NCBI GenBank assembly: GCA_031261505.1
Contig: JAISJN010000008.1
Coordinates: 434,001-498,000, forward strand
Direction: 5' to 3'
DNA: 64,000 nt
Origin: Clostridioides sp.
GTDB taxonomy: Bacteria; Bacillota; Clostridia; Peptostreptococcales; Peptostreptococcaceae
Shown here: positions 43,693 to 52,485 of the stretch, piece after piece
How positions within the stretch are numbered: the first letter of the stretch is position 1
Layout: each line of letters begins with the position of its first letter
Made by a program: the position numbers and the translations under genes
The notes under the pieces: generated by a model
Database searches by the model: none
What the model saw: only the letters and a program-made list of their open reading frames with translations
What the model was told of the DNA's origin: nothing

Positions 43693-46071
43693 TTATTTAA
43701 ACGATACTATTGTGACTCCCATTCCGCCTTCACCGTATTCTCCAGGCCTCTGAGATTTAACATTTCTATTGCTCTTTATCACATCTTGAAGTCCCTTTTT
43801 GAGTACACCTGTACCTACCCCGTGTATTACCGTAACTCTTTCCTGACCTGACATAGATGCGTCGTCCAGGTATTTCTCCACTGCTAGAGTCGCCTCTTCT
43901 AGATTCATTCCTCTTACATCTACCTCGCTTTTTACCTTTCCAGACTTCGACTTTATTATATTTCTAGTCGATTTTGTGACAACCTGTTGCTCGCGTTTTC
44001 CAGTCACCTTGAGCGATTTATACGGTAGAGTCATCTTCATTATACCTATTTGCACCAAGGCTTCTTTTTTCTTGTCGTCAGCTGTTACAACAGTCCCATT
44101 CTGGTTTAAAGTTATTACCTTTACGTCCTGCCCTGGTTTTAGATTTTTGATTTCCTTGTTGTTTACTCTCGGTACTATCATATTTTGTACTGAAGGTTGA
44201 AGATCTCCTAGCGAATTCGTAAGTTCCCTCTTGAGCGCATCTATCTTCCTGTTTTTATCACTAGAGGCTCTTTCTATTTCCATCCTCTTTATCTTTTTGA
44301 TTATATCGTCTACCTCTTCTTTTGCCTGTCTTACAACTGAGAATGCTTCACTTCTCGCCTTCTCTAGAATTTTTTCCCTTTGAATCTCTAGTTTTTCCAT
44401 CTTTGCATCGTACTCTATCTTTATCGTCTCTATCTCTAACTTCAACCTCTTAGCTTCCAACCTGTCTTCCTCTGTTTGTAGTCTACTTTTTTCAACATTT
44501 TGAAGTACATCCTCAAGAGCTATCTTATCTGTTGTTATATGTTCCTTAGACTTTTCGATTATATACTCTGGAAGACCTAGTTTTTTTGATATTTCAAAGG
44601 CATTTGATTTTCCTGGTACACCTATAAGTAGTCTGTACGTCGGACTTAAGGTTTCTAAATCGAACTCTACCGCTGCATTTTCTACTTTCGATGTCGTCAA
44701 TGCGTAGTTTTTAAGCTCGCTGTAATGAGTTGTAGCTATACATTTTGCACCCATCATGTGTACGTATTCAAGTATTGATATAGCTAGGGCTGCACCCTCT
44801 ACTGGATCTGTCCCTGCGCCCAACTCGTCAAATATCACCAATGATTCTGAACTTACCTTGTCGACTATATTTACTATATTTGTCATATGAGATGAGAATG
44901 TAGATAGATTCTGTTCTATACTCTGCTCGTCTCCGATATCTGCAAACACGTTGTCGTAAACGCACATACTACTTCCAAAATCAGCCGGTATGTGTAGACC
45001 ACTCTGAGTCATAAGCGCAAATAAACCTACAGTCTTGATAGTGACTGTCTTACCACCTGTATTCGGTCCTGTTATAACTAGGGTGTCGAAATCCCTTCCA
45101 AGGTATACGGTGTTTGAAACCACTGCTTTTTTATCTATAAGAGGATGCCTACCGTTTTTTATGTGTATATATTTATCTTGGTTTATCTCTGGACTTATCC
45201 CCCTCATCTGGATGGATAGTTTTCCCTTTGAAAACGCAAAATCTAGTTTTCCTAGTATATCTTGATTTACTAGAATCTCTGCGCTTATTTCTCCTACCTC
45301 ACTAGATAGTTCAGCTAAAATTCTTTCTATCTCTTCTTTTTCTTTCAACTTAAGCTCTCTCAGATCGTTGTTCATATTGACTATACTCATAGGCTCTATG
45401 AACACTGTAGCACCTGATGAGGATTGATCGTGTACTATTCCAGATACCATCGACTTGTACTCTGATTTTACAGGCACGACAAACCTATCATCCCTCATCG
45501 AAACAATAGCATCTTGAAGATATTTCTGATACGTGCTAGATGTGATAATCGAGTTTAGTTTTGCCCTTATCGCCTGATTCTTGCCTACTATCTTCCTTCT
45601 TAGGTCTTTTAGTTCACGAGAGGCATTGTCTGATATCTCTACTTCACTTATTATAGAATTCGTGATATCATCCTCAACATTTCTAAACACGCTTAGCGAT
45701 CCAGCCATTGCCTGTATTATTGGATAATTAAAATCTTCTTCTTCAGCTCCCTCTAGAGACCTTTTTATACTTCTGGCAGCTTGGAGGTTTTTTGCAACCG
45801 CTAGCAAACTTCCAGCATCTAAAGACGCCCCTATATTTGCCCTTTTTACCTTATCCTCTACATCCGTTACACCGCTTAATCCAACAGATCCTTTTTTTAT
45901 CAAAATAGACTCCGCTTCGCTCGTTTCTTCCAGCATCAGCCTTACTTCTTCTTCATTTGAGCTCGGAGTCAGTTTATCAATATATCTAAGTCCTAATGTG
46001 GACGAAGCCTTCGACCTTAGTATTTCTATTATTTTTCCGTATTCCAAAACTTTCATGGATTTTTCGTTCAT
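43693..46071 (-). CDS. mutS2: Endonuclease MutS2 / ribosome-rescue ATPase
   Basis: MutS2 has a MutS-type ATPase with Walker A TGPNTGGKTVTIKT and Walker B SLVIFDELGAGTDPVEGA, a coiled coil at about residues 515-630, a KOW-like segment and a C-terminal Smr nuclease domain (VDVRGMNLEEATLAVEKYL, VIHGVGTGVLKKGL). In Bacillus it splits collided ribosomes; elsewhere it limits recombination. 792 residues, full length. Confidence 0.97.
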   Translation of the reverse strand: MNEKSMKVLEYGKIIEILRSKASSTLGLRYIDKLTPSSNEEEVRLMLEETSEAESILIKKGSVGLSGVTDVEDKVKRANIGASLDAGSLLAVAKNLQAARSIKRSLEGAEEEDFNYPIIQAMAGSLSVFRNVEDDITNSIISEVEISDNASRELKDLRRKIVGKNQAIRAKLNSIITSSTYQKYLQDAIVSMRDDRFVVPVKSEYKSMVSGIVHDQSSSGATVFIEPMSIVNMNNDLRELKLKEKEEIERILAELSSEVGEISAEILVNQDILGKLDFAFSKGKLSIQMRGISPEINQDKYIHIKNGRHPLIDKKAVVSNTVYLGRDFDTLVITGPNTGGKTVTIKTVGLFALMTQSGLHIPADFGSSMCVYDNVFADIGDEQSIEQNLSTFSSHMTNIVNIVDKVSSESLVIFDELGAGTDPVEGAALAISILEYVHMMGAKCIATTHYSELKNYALTTSKVENAAVEFDLETLSPTYRLLIGVPGKSNAFEISKKLGLPEYIIEKSKEHITTDKIALEDVLQNVEKSRLQTEEDRLEAKRLKLEIETIKIEYDAKMEKLEIQREKILEKARSEAFSVVRQAKEEVDDIIKKIKRMEIERASSDKNRKIDALKRELTNSLGDLQPSVQNMIVPRVNNKEIKNLKPGQDVKVITLNQNGTVVTADDKKKEALVQIGIMKMTLPYKSLKVTGKREQQVVTKSTRNIIKSKSGKVKSEVDVRGMNLEEATLAVEKYLDDASMSGQERVTVIHGVGTGVLKKGLQDVIKSNRNVKSQRPGEYGEGGMGVTIVSFK

Positions 46072-46444
46072 CTTTTCACCTCTTTAATACCTAATTTATT
46101 GCCAATGATGAAGAGAGTTTACCTATGTATTTTGATAAACTTCTCCACAATCTATACTATATATGCTATATACCTCTATTTTATCAGATTTGTCGCAATT
46201 TCCATAGTTTAAGATTGTTTAATTTTAGTATTAAATACAAAAAATATAGAACATTTTAAAAGATTTATCGGCGAAAAATCTTAAAAAATATTGTGTTTTT
46301 ATAATTTTACTATACTTTTTATACACATTTTGTATTATACTATTAATGAAGCTATATTGATACTACTTATAGCGAATTTTGAAACCAACGCAGGATCCAT
46401 TGGATTCAAAGGTTGGAATATAAAATATCAAGGAGATGTTAGTT
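46072..46444. other. Intergenic region between mutS2 and pepD (divergent)
   Basis: Divergent promoters must lie here. The mutS2 side has TGATAAAAT (extended -10). The pepD leader has a small stem (GGATCC/GGATTC inside CCAAC/GTTGG) at 46392-46415 close to its ribosome binding site. No ORF or known riboswitch. Confidence 0.4.
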
Positions 46445-47887
46445 ATGGCAAGTGTATTAGCTGGATTAAAACCAGAAAGCGTGTTAAAACATTTTGAATC
46501 GCTTTCAAACATACCAAGAGGTTCTGGAAATGAAAAAGAAGTAAGTGATTTCATCCTTAAATTTGGTAAGGACTTAGGTCTTGAATCAGTACAAGATGAA
46601 GCATTAAACGTAATCATTAGAAAACCTGCATCAAAGGGATTTGAAAACGTTCCAGGTGTTATCATACAAGGTCACATGGATATGGTTTGTGTAAAAAATA
46701 AAGGCGTTGAACACGACTTCACTAAAGATCCTATAAAACTTAGAGTTGATGGAGATATGTTATATGCAACTGGAACTACTCTAGGTGCTGACAACGGTAT
46801 CGCTGTTGCTATGGGTATGGCAATACTTGAAGACGATACTATAGAACATCCTGAATTAGAAGTATTAGTTACTGTAAGTGAAGAAACTGGTATGGACGGA
46901 GCTCATGCAGTTGACCCAGCTATGTTGAAAGGTAAATACATAATCAACATAGATTCTGAAGAAGAAGGAGTTATAACTGTAAGCTGTGCTGGTGGTACAA
47001 ACTCATTCATCAAACTTCCTGTAAGCCACAAAGCTGCTCAAAAAGACGCTGCTCTAGAAATAGAAATAAACGGATTACTAGGTGGACATTCAGGTATAGA
47101 AATAGGTCTTCAAAGAGCTAATGCTAATAAATTAATGTGTAGATTACTTAACTTATTAACAGTAGATTTCGACCTAGCTTGTATAGAAGGTGGTATTAAA
47201 CACAATGCTATCCCTAACGAAGCTAAAGCTATAATATCTGTAAACGGATCAGATGTTGAAGCTGCTAAAAACGAAATAAATGAAATCGTATCTCAATTCA
47301 AAAACGAATTCTTAACAGCTGACCCAGGTCTTGAAGCACATATAGTAGATACTAAATGTGAAGAAGTAATGGACGATGCAAGTAAGGCTAACGTTATAGA
47401 ATTAGGATGTTTAATACCTCATGGTGTTCAAGCTGTAAGTCTTGACATGAACGGACTTATCCAAACTTCTACTAACTTCGCTATAATAGAAAACGGTCAT
47501 GATACTATAGGTTTCATGAGTGCAGTTAGAAGTTCAATAATATCTGAAAGAGAAGAACTTGCTGGAAGACTTCAAATATTAGCTGATAGATTCAGTGCTG
47601 TAAACGAAGTTTCTGGTGTTTACCCAGCTTGGGAACATAAAGTTGGAGCTGACCTAGAAAAATTAAGTATCTCTGTTTACAAAGATCTTTACGGTAAAGA
47701 ACCAGAAGTTACTGCTATACATGCTGGACTTGAATGTGGTCTTCTTCTTGCTAAGATGCCAAATGCTGAAGCAATATCTATAGGACCTGACACTATAGAC
47801 GTTCATTCACCAAACGAACATGTAAGTATCCCTTCTGTAGAACATATATGGAACTACTTACTTGCTTTATTAAAAGCTGTAAAATAG
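46445..47887 (+). CDS. pepD: Aminoacyl-histidine dipeptidase (peptidase M20)
   Basis: PepD/carnosinase-type zinc dipeptidase. Metal-site segments: IIQGHMDMVCVKN, GTTLGADNGIAVAMGMAIL, TVSEETGMDGAHAV and AIHAGLECGLLLAKMPNAEAISIGP. AAGGAG lies 9 bases before the ATG at 46445; the ORF-track start overlaps that site. 480 residues. Its strongly A/T-ending codon use differs from neighbours and suggests high expression. It supplies amino acids for fermentation. Confidence 0.95.
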   Translation: MASVLAGLKPESVLKHFESLSNIPRGSGNEKEVSDFILKFGKDLGLESVQDEALNVIIRKPASKGFENVPGVIIQGHMDMVCVKNKGVEHDFTKDPIKLRVDGDMLYATGTTLGADNGIAVAMGMAILEDDTIEHPELEVLVTVSEETGMDGAHAVDPAMLKGKYIINIDSEEEGVITVSCAGGTNSFIKLPVSHKAAQKDAALEIEINGLLGGHSGIEIGLQRANANKLMCRLLNLLTVDFDLACIEGGIKHNAIPNEAKAIISVNGSDVEAAKNEINEIVSQFKNEFLTADPGLEAHIVDTKCEEVMDDASKANVIELGCLIPHGVQAVSLDMNGLIQTSTNFAIIENGHDTIGFMSAVRSSIISEREELAGRLQILADRFSAVNEVSGVYPAWEHKVGADLEKLSISVYKDLYGKEPEVTAIHAGLECGLLLAKMPNAEAISIGPDTIDVHSPNEHVSIPSVEHIWNYLLALLKAVK

Positions 47888-47899
47888 TTTTTAAACAAT

Positions 47900-48037
47900 A
47901 AAATCTTGAGATATTGGCGGTATTAGACCCAAGTGTACTGCCGTATTAGACACACGCTGCTCGTTTGAAGTATTCTCGACAACGCCTGGCTAATACGGCG
48001 CACCACTTCTTGTGCCTCCATTATCTCAAGATTTTTT
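47900..48037 (+). terminator. Large nested-hairpin terminator of pepD
   Basis: Outer arms AAATCTTGAGATA and TATCTCAAGATTT are 110 bp apart, with a T-run after the right arm. Inside are GCCGTATTAG (47940) and CTAATACGGC (47990), a perfect 10-bp pair, and a partial direct repeat GCGGTATTAGAC/GCCGTATTAGAC. More elaborate and more GC-rich than ordinary terminators here. Confidence 0.65.
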
Positions 48038-48184
48038 TAATTGCATAAATATTTTTAGTTGCTTCTCTTATCTCACTCGTTAGTCAGTTATTTCATAAAT
48101 TACGCTACTTATCTTTCTTGCAACTCCACTTATCTTTTTCATTGATATAATAACAATTTTAGTATTAATTCTCAAGTTAGATGG

Positions 48185-48266
48185 GAATTGTATTGTATTT
48201 GATTTCAAACACAAGCTGAAATTAAATAAATGCCCACCACATGTAGACTTGGTGAGCATTTATCTA
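48185..48266 (-). repeat. Degenerate copy D of the 91-bp element
   Basis: Minus strand just after the HD gene: GATAAATGCTCACC...GGTGGGCATTTAT (hairpin 1), then AATTTCAGCTTGTGTTTGAAATC (start of hairpin 2). It likely also serves as terminator for the HD gene. Confidence 0.5.
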
Positions 48267-48269
48267 ATT

Positions 48270-48839
48270 TTAAAGACCTAGTTCTTCGCTTATTTCCTGC
48301 ATTGCTGTTAGCGCTAGTTCAGCAAATTCAGGAAATGGTATCCCTACTTCTTCTATGCTTCTCATAGCCTCTCTATTTGCTCCGGCTGCAAATCTCGCTT
48401 CCTTCATTCTTTTTGTGATCGATTTTACCTTTACACTCGATATTTTTTTGTCTGGATAGACGAGTGTTATCGCTGTTATAAAACCAGTGATAGGATCTGC
48501 TGCGTATATAGCCTTATCCATCATACTCGACCTATCCGTACCTGTCGCTTGATTATGTGCCATTATCGCATGATATATTTCTTCATCTCCAAAATTTTCT
48601 TTTCTTAAAATATTTGCGGCTTCTATTCCGTGCTTTCTCATGTCTTCTTCGTTATTGTAACAGTCTAAGGTGTCTGAATCTAAATCGTGTAATAGTCCAG
48701 CTACTCCCCATTTATCTGTATTTTCTGGCTCAAGCCTCTGTGCTAATGCCTTCATCACCGCTTCTACTGCGTATGAATGTTTTAATAAATGTGGTGTAGT
48801 TAGGTGTTTATCTAGTATTTCTACAGCCTTATCTCTCAT
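48270..48839 (-). CDS. HD-domain metal-dependent phosphohydrolase
   Basis: HD hydrolase with His-Asp pairs: TPHLLKHSYAVEAVMKAL, GVAGLLHDLDSDTL, and the HAIMAHNQATG segment. Substrate unknown; relatives cleave nucleotides or phosphorylated compounds. 189 residues. Starts right after the U32 stop codon with GAGGGAGT inside the end of U32, so translation is probably coupled. Confidence 0.85.
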   Translation of the reverse strand: MRDKAVEILDKHLTTPHLLKHSYAVEAVMKALAQRLEPENTDKWGVAGLLHDLDSDTLDCYNNEEDMRKHGIEAANILRKENFGDEEIYHAIMAHNQATGTDRSSMMDKAIYAADPITGFITAITLVYPDKKISSVKVKSITKRMKEARFAAGANREAMRSIEEVGIPFPEFAELALTAMQEISEELGL

Positions 48840-48842
48840 GGT

Positions 48843-51494
48843 CTATTCGACTCCCTCATAGTATTTTCCTAACATTATATCACTTTTAATCACCTTATTA
48901 CATAATTCGTTTACAGAAATTTCAATTTTATTTTCATTTTCTACAATTTTTATAGTTTCATCCACTATTCTACCTACTGTATCACCATCTTCAAATGTGA
49001 AATCCAGTCTAAATACAGATATTCCTGCCTCTGATAGTCTTTTTAACTCATCTAGTACGCATAGCGGTTTATTGTGGTAGATACTTGACCTACAGTTTTT
49101 ATCCTGTGTAATCCTAAATCTACTGCCCTCTGAATCCTCAAGTGCATACCTTCCCTGTGAACATAATTCACATCTCTTATTCTTCCTGCATTCTCTTAGC
49201 ACAACTCCCATTGGGCAGTATTCGCTCACCATCATCGGAATGTATCCGTATACTAGAGCCTCTGTATCTATGTTTCTATTATCCTTTTTTATTACCTCAT
49301 CAATATTTTCATTCTCCGAGCTTATTACCTCTGAAATTTCATCCATGCTCATCTCTAAAGACATACATACTGACTTTACACCAGATTTTTTAAAGAATTT
49401 CAAGGATTCTCTGTTGAACGTGTTTAAACTGTAGTCTACATGGATTTCTCTGTCTTTAAATCTATCTAACATACCCAAGTTTCCAATCAATACCGGTATA
49501 TCTTTCGGTATGTTTTTTACGCTATCGACTTCTAGAACCCTATCCCTTACTATTCTCGGTGCTGAGTATACTATTTTATCTCCCGTATCTACTGCCATTG
49601 AAATAGCGGAATCTAGTGTATCTATAGAATCATAGTAAATACAGTCTAGATTTTTACCTAGTACAGCCTCTAATTGTTCTAAATTCTTTACCTTAACTCT
49701 TATCTTAGAGTCTGCATAATCCAAATCAATTTCTAACTCTTCTCTTTTTAATTCTTGCTCTTCTGATTTAGATTTTATTGTTTCATCTGACTTTGAGCCG
49801 CCGATTCCTTCAATATCTATATCTTCACATTCGATGTCCGATATATTACTGCTCTTGAGTTCTCTATCTATACACTCGAGCGCTGATATATTACAGTCCT
49901 TGTGTTCTCTATCTATACGCTCGAGTTCTGATATATTGCAGTCCTTGAATTTTCTTTCCTTTATTTTGACTCTGTCTATGTTTAGAGAGTCTACAGCCTC
50001 TCTTCTCATCTTGTTTAATACGCTCACTGGAACGCTTACACCCTCATCTAAGCTCAAGTCTATATCTTTCATAAAGTAAGGTGTGTTTCCTAGTTTTTCG
50101 AGTTGATCTACTACCTTTTCCTCAGTAATAGCTACTTTTAGAGCTTCTTCGACCAACTTATCTCCACTTACCTCAACCTCATTTCCTCTGTCGTCCCTTA
50201 TCTTTAAAGCTGGATATTCATTGAGTTTTATTTGAACAGATGCAGATATTGGAATCTTTACAAATTCCTTCTCTCCCCTGTAAGTCGACTGTACCCTTTC
50301 TAGCAATTCTCCGTCAGAAGTCTTGTATATTTCTTGATTTCTCTTGACTTCACCTATGAAGTCAAGTTCTACTGTCTCTCCAGCATGTCCTATCTCAGAT
50401 ATGTTCTTTCCTTTGATTATCCTTCCAATTGTACCTCCGCCCAGATTTATTCCATCGCCTTTTTTGAGCGTCGATTCGAGTGCAATTTTTAATCGCCTTG
50501 TCTTCCTATTACAGTCTAGCACCTTTCCGATGTAGAGACCTTGGTTATTTGGTTTTTGGCTGTTCATTATATCACTGCCCACATCCCCTAGGATGTATCC
50601 GTTGGTGAATTTCCTATTGAATATCGTATATAGGTCTTCAATTATGCCTTCTTTTAGGTTGAGGTCACCACTTTCAATGTATTCGTCTACAGCCTTCCTA
50701 TACGCGTCTACTACTGTAGCTACGTACTCTGGCTTCTTCATCCTACCTTCTATCTTTAATGAGTATACCCCTGATTCTACTATTCTTCCTACATCCTCAA
50801 TACTCATCAAATCCTTTGTGCTGAGTAGATAATCACCTTTAGATTCAACTTCTTTACCCGTTTCTATATCTATCAATCTGTACTTTTGTCTACAAGGTTG
50901 TGCACATCTACCCCTGTTTCCAGATCTCTTTCCAAGCATACTGCTCATAAGACAGGCACCTGAATAGCATACGCAGAGCGCACCGTGAACAAATACTTCT
51001 ATATCCGCCTTTGAATTTTTGGATATATGTTCGATTTCGTCAAGAGGAAGTTCCCTAGCTAATACTACCCTGTCAAATCCTACTGTCTCTAAATACAGTA
51101 CATCCTCGAGTGAATGTGCGACCATCTGAGTACTTGCATGGATTTCAAAGTCAGGCAGAAGTCTTTTTACTAAACTTGCCACTCCTATATCCTGAATTAT
51201 AAGAGAGTCTATATCAATATCGTATAAGTATTTAACGTATTCTTTAAAATCCTCTAGCTCCCTTTGTTTTATCAGGGTGTTCACCGTTACAAATACTGAT
51301 ACTTCCCTCTGATGACAGTAGGCTACAGCCTCCTTCATCTCTTCTCTATCAAAATTATTTGCCGATGCCCTCGCACTAAATTCTTTTCCGCCTAGATAGA
51401 CTGCATTTGCTCCGTTTTGAACTGCTGCCTTGAGTGAATCCCAAGATCCTACCGGTGCCAACAACTCTACTTTATTTTTCCTTATATTTTTCAT
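48843..51494 (-). CDS. U32-family peptidase / RlhA-like protein with DUF3656, repeat-expanded
   Basis: U32 'collagenase' family, relatives of which hydroxylate rRNA or tRNA (RlhA, TrhP). N-terminal block LLAPVGSWDSLKAAVQNGANAVYLGG, FVHGALCVCYSGACLMSS and GRCAQPCRQKYR with clustered Cys. C-terminal third has ECRKNKRCELCSQG. The central linker (about residues 510-560) holds three 15-residue tandem repeats (KDCNISELERIDRE-like). At 883 residues it is longer than the usual ~790. First gene with the HD gene behind it. Confidence 0.9.
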   Translation of the reverse strand: MKNIRKNKVELLAPVGSWDSLKAAVQNGANAVYLGGKEFSARASANNFDREEMKEAVAYCHQREVSVFVTVNTLIKQRELEDFKEYVKYLYDIDIDSLIIQDIGVASLVKRLLPDFEIHASTQMVAHSLEDVLYLETVGFDRVVLARELPLDEIEHISKNSKADIEVFVHGALCVCYSGACLMSSMLGKRSGNRGRCAQPCRQKYRLIDIETGKEVESKGDYLLSTKDLMSIEDVGRIVESGVYSLKIEGRMKKPEYVATVVDAYRKAVDEYIESGDLNLKEGIIEDLYTIFNRKFTNGYILGDVGSDIMNSQKPNNQGLYIGKVLDCNRKTRRLKIALESTLKKGDGINLGGGTIGRIIKGKNISEIGHAGETVELDFIGEVKRNQEIYKTSDGELLERVQSTYRGEKEFVKIPISASVQIKLNEYPALKIRDDRGNEVEVSGDKLVEEALKVAITEEKVVDQLEKLGNTPYFMKDIDLSLDEGVSVPVSVLNKMRREAVDSLNIDRVKIKERKFKDCNISELERIDREHKDCNISALECIDRELKSSNISDIECEDIDIEGIGGSKSDETIKSKSEEQELKREELEIDLDYADSKIRVKVKNLEQLEAVLGKNLDCIYYDSIDTLDSAISMAVDTGDKIVYSAPRIVRDRVLEVDSVKNIPKDIPVLIGNLGMLDRFKDREIHVDYSLNTFNRESLKFFKKSGVKSVCMSLEMSMDEISEVISSENENIDEVIKKDNRNIDTEALVYGYIPMMVSEYCPMGVVLRECRKNKRCELCSQGRYALEDSEGSRFRITQDKNCRSSIYHNKPLCVLDELKRLSEAGISVFRLDFTFEDGDTVGRIVDETIKIVENENKIEISVNELCNKVIKSDIMLGKYYEGVE
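49828..49963. repeat. Three 45-bp tandem repeats inside the U32 gene
   Basis: Units start at 49828, 49873 and 49918 (CACTCGAGCGCTGATATATT-like). They are in frame and encode the CNISELERIDRE repeat. Confidence 0.88.
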
Positions 51495-51522
51495 CTCATC
51501 AACTTCCCGTGTTCCTTAAATT

Positions 51523-51571
51523 TTAGACGAGGGATGTAAATGTCGATTTCACTTACACCCCTCGTCTAATG
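51523..51571 (-). terminator. Strong hairpin between zapA and the U32 gene
   Basis: TTAGACGAGGG-ATGTAA pairs with TTACA-CCCCTCGTCTAA, about 17 bp with one bulge. It lacks a clear T-run, so it may be a processing or attenuating stem rather than a full terminator. Confidence 0.6.
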
Positions 51572-51640
51572 CTGTTCGTAATTATTAAGATATTTTCCAG
51601 TAGTTTTATTTATTCGTCCGAATTAATACTGCTCTTCGCT

Positions 51641-52465
51641 CTATTTTTTCTTTAAAGAATTTTCGAGCTTTGTGTACTTAAGTTGAAGATCGTACAGTTG
51701 ATTTTGAAACTCTGAGGCTAGGTCTATAGATGTGTTGACACTAGCGTTCGCCTCATCTCTTTCCGCCTTTATATCTTCGTAGCCAGACTTCATAGCTTCA
51801 TAGTCGCTCTTCATTTTTTCGTATTTTTTTAGAACTTCATCGTAGTTCAATTCTTGTTTTTTCTCTTCATTCGACTTATTCTCTTCGTTCGACTTCTTCT
51901 CTACATTCTGTTTCTTCTCTTCATTTGACTTTCTATCTTCGTTTGATTTTTGATTCGAATTTAACTTCGATTCTGTATCAACCGATGTATTTGCATCCAA
52001 ATTTTTCGTAGATTTATTCCCTGCTTCACATTCTTTGTTCTTTTTTTCAGCAGCTAGTAACTTAGCCTCTGTAGACTCAAGTTTTAGGTCTAGTTGCTTA
52101 AACTCTCTTACTTTTTCACTTAGTTTATCTCCGAGTTCATAGATTCTCTTGCTCATTTCCTCTATATTCGAATTCTCGTTATTGCTGAGTTCGTCGTTCT
52201 TTGAAATTAGTTCGTCAATCTTTACTTCTAATTCTTTCTTTTCAGAAGTAATTTTTTCGTTTTCTGAGGAAGATTCAAATAACATACTGGCAACGTTTAG
52301 GGATGTCAAGACACCCGCTTGCGAAAGACTGAGTCTAGGATTTCTAGAGACAACCTTCTGTATTTCCTCATCTACGTACTCTGCAACCTTTAGCATACGA
52401 CTCTCAGGCTCTTCACCGAGCATCGTATACTCATATCCATTTATCTTGACTACAACTCTATTCAT
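51641..52465 (-). CDS. zapA: ZapA-like cell-division protein with long repetitive coiled-coil extension
   Basis: Residues 1-80 match ZapA (VVVKINGYEYTMLGEEPESRM, VAEYVDEEIQKV, NPRLSLSQAGVLTSLNVASML), which bundles FtsZ filaments. Usual ZapA is 85-110 residues. Here about 190 more follow: coiled coil, a Lys/Glu/Asn/Ser repeat region (KSNEEKKQN units of about 7 residues, residues ~165-205), then another coiled coil to the end. GGGGG before the ATG. It lies 21 bp after pheT. Confidence 0.88.
   Translation of the reverse strand: MNRVVVKINGYEYTMLGEEPESRMLKVAEYVDEEIQKVVSRNPRLSLSQAGVLTSLNVASMLFESSSENEKITSEKKELEVKIDELISKNDELSNNENSNIEEMSKRIYELGDKLSEKVREFKQLDLKLESTEAKLLAAEKKNKECEAGNKSTKNLDANTSVDTESKLNSNQKSNEDRKSNEEKKQNVEKKSNEENKSNEEKKQELNYDEVLKKYEKMKSDYEAMKSGYEDIKAERDEANASVNTSIDLASEFQNQLYDLQLKYTKLENSLKKK
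51855..51965. repeat. Degenerate 21-24-bp repeats inside zapA
   Basis: CTTCATTCGACTT / CTTCGTTCGACTT / CTTCATTTGACTT recur in frame and encode KSNEEKK-type units. Confidence 0.8.
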
Positions 52466-52485
52466 AAAGCCCCCCTAAATAGAAA

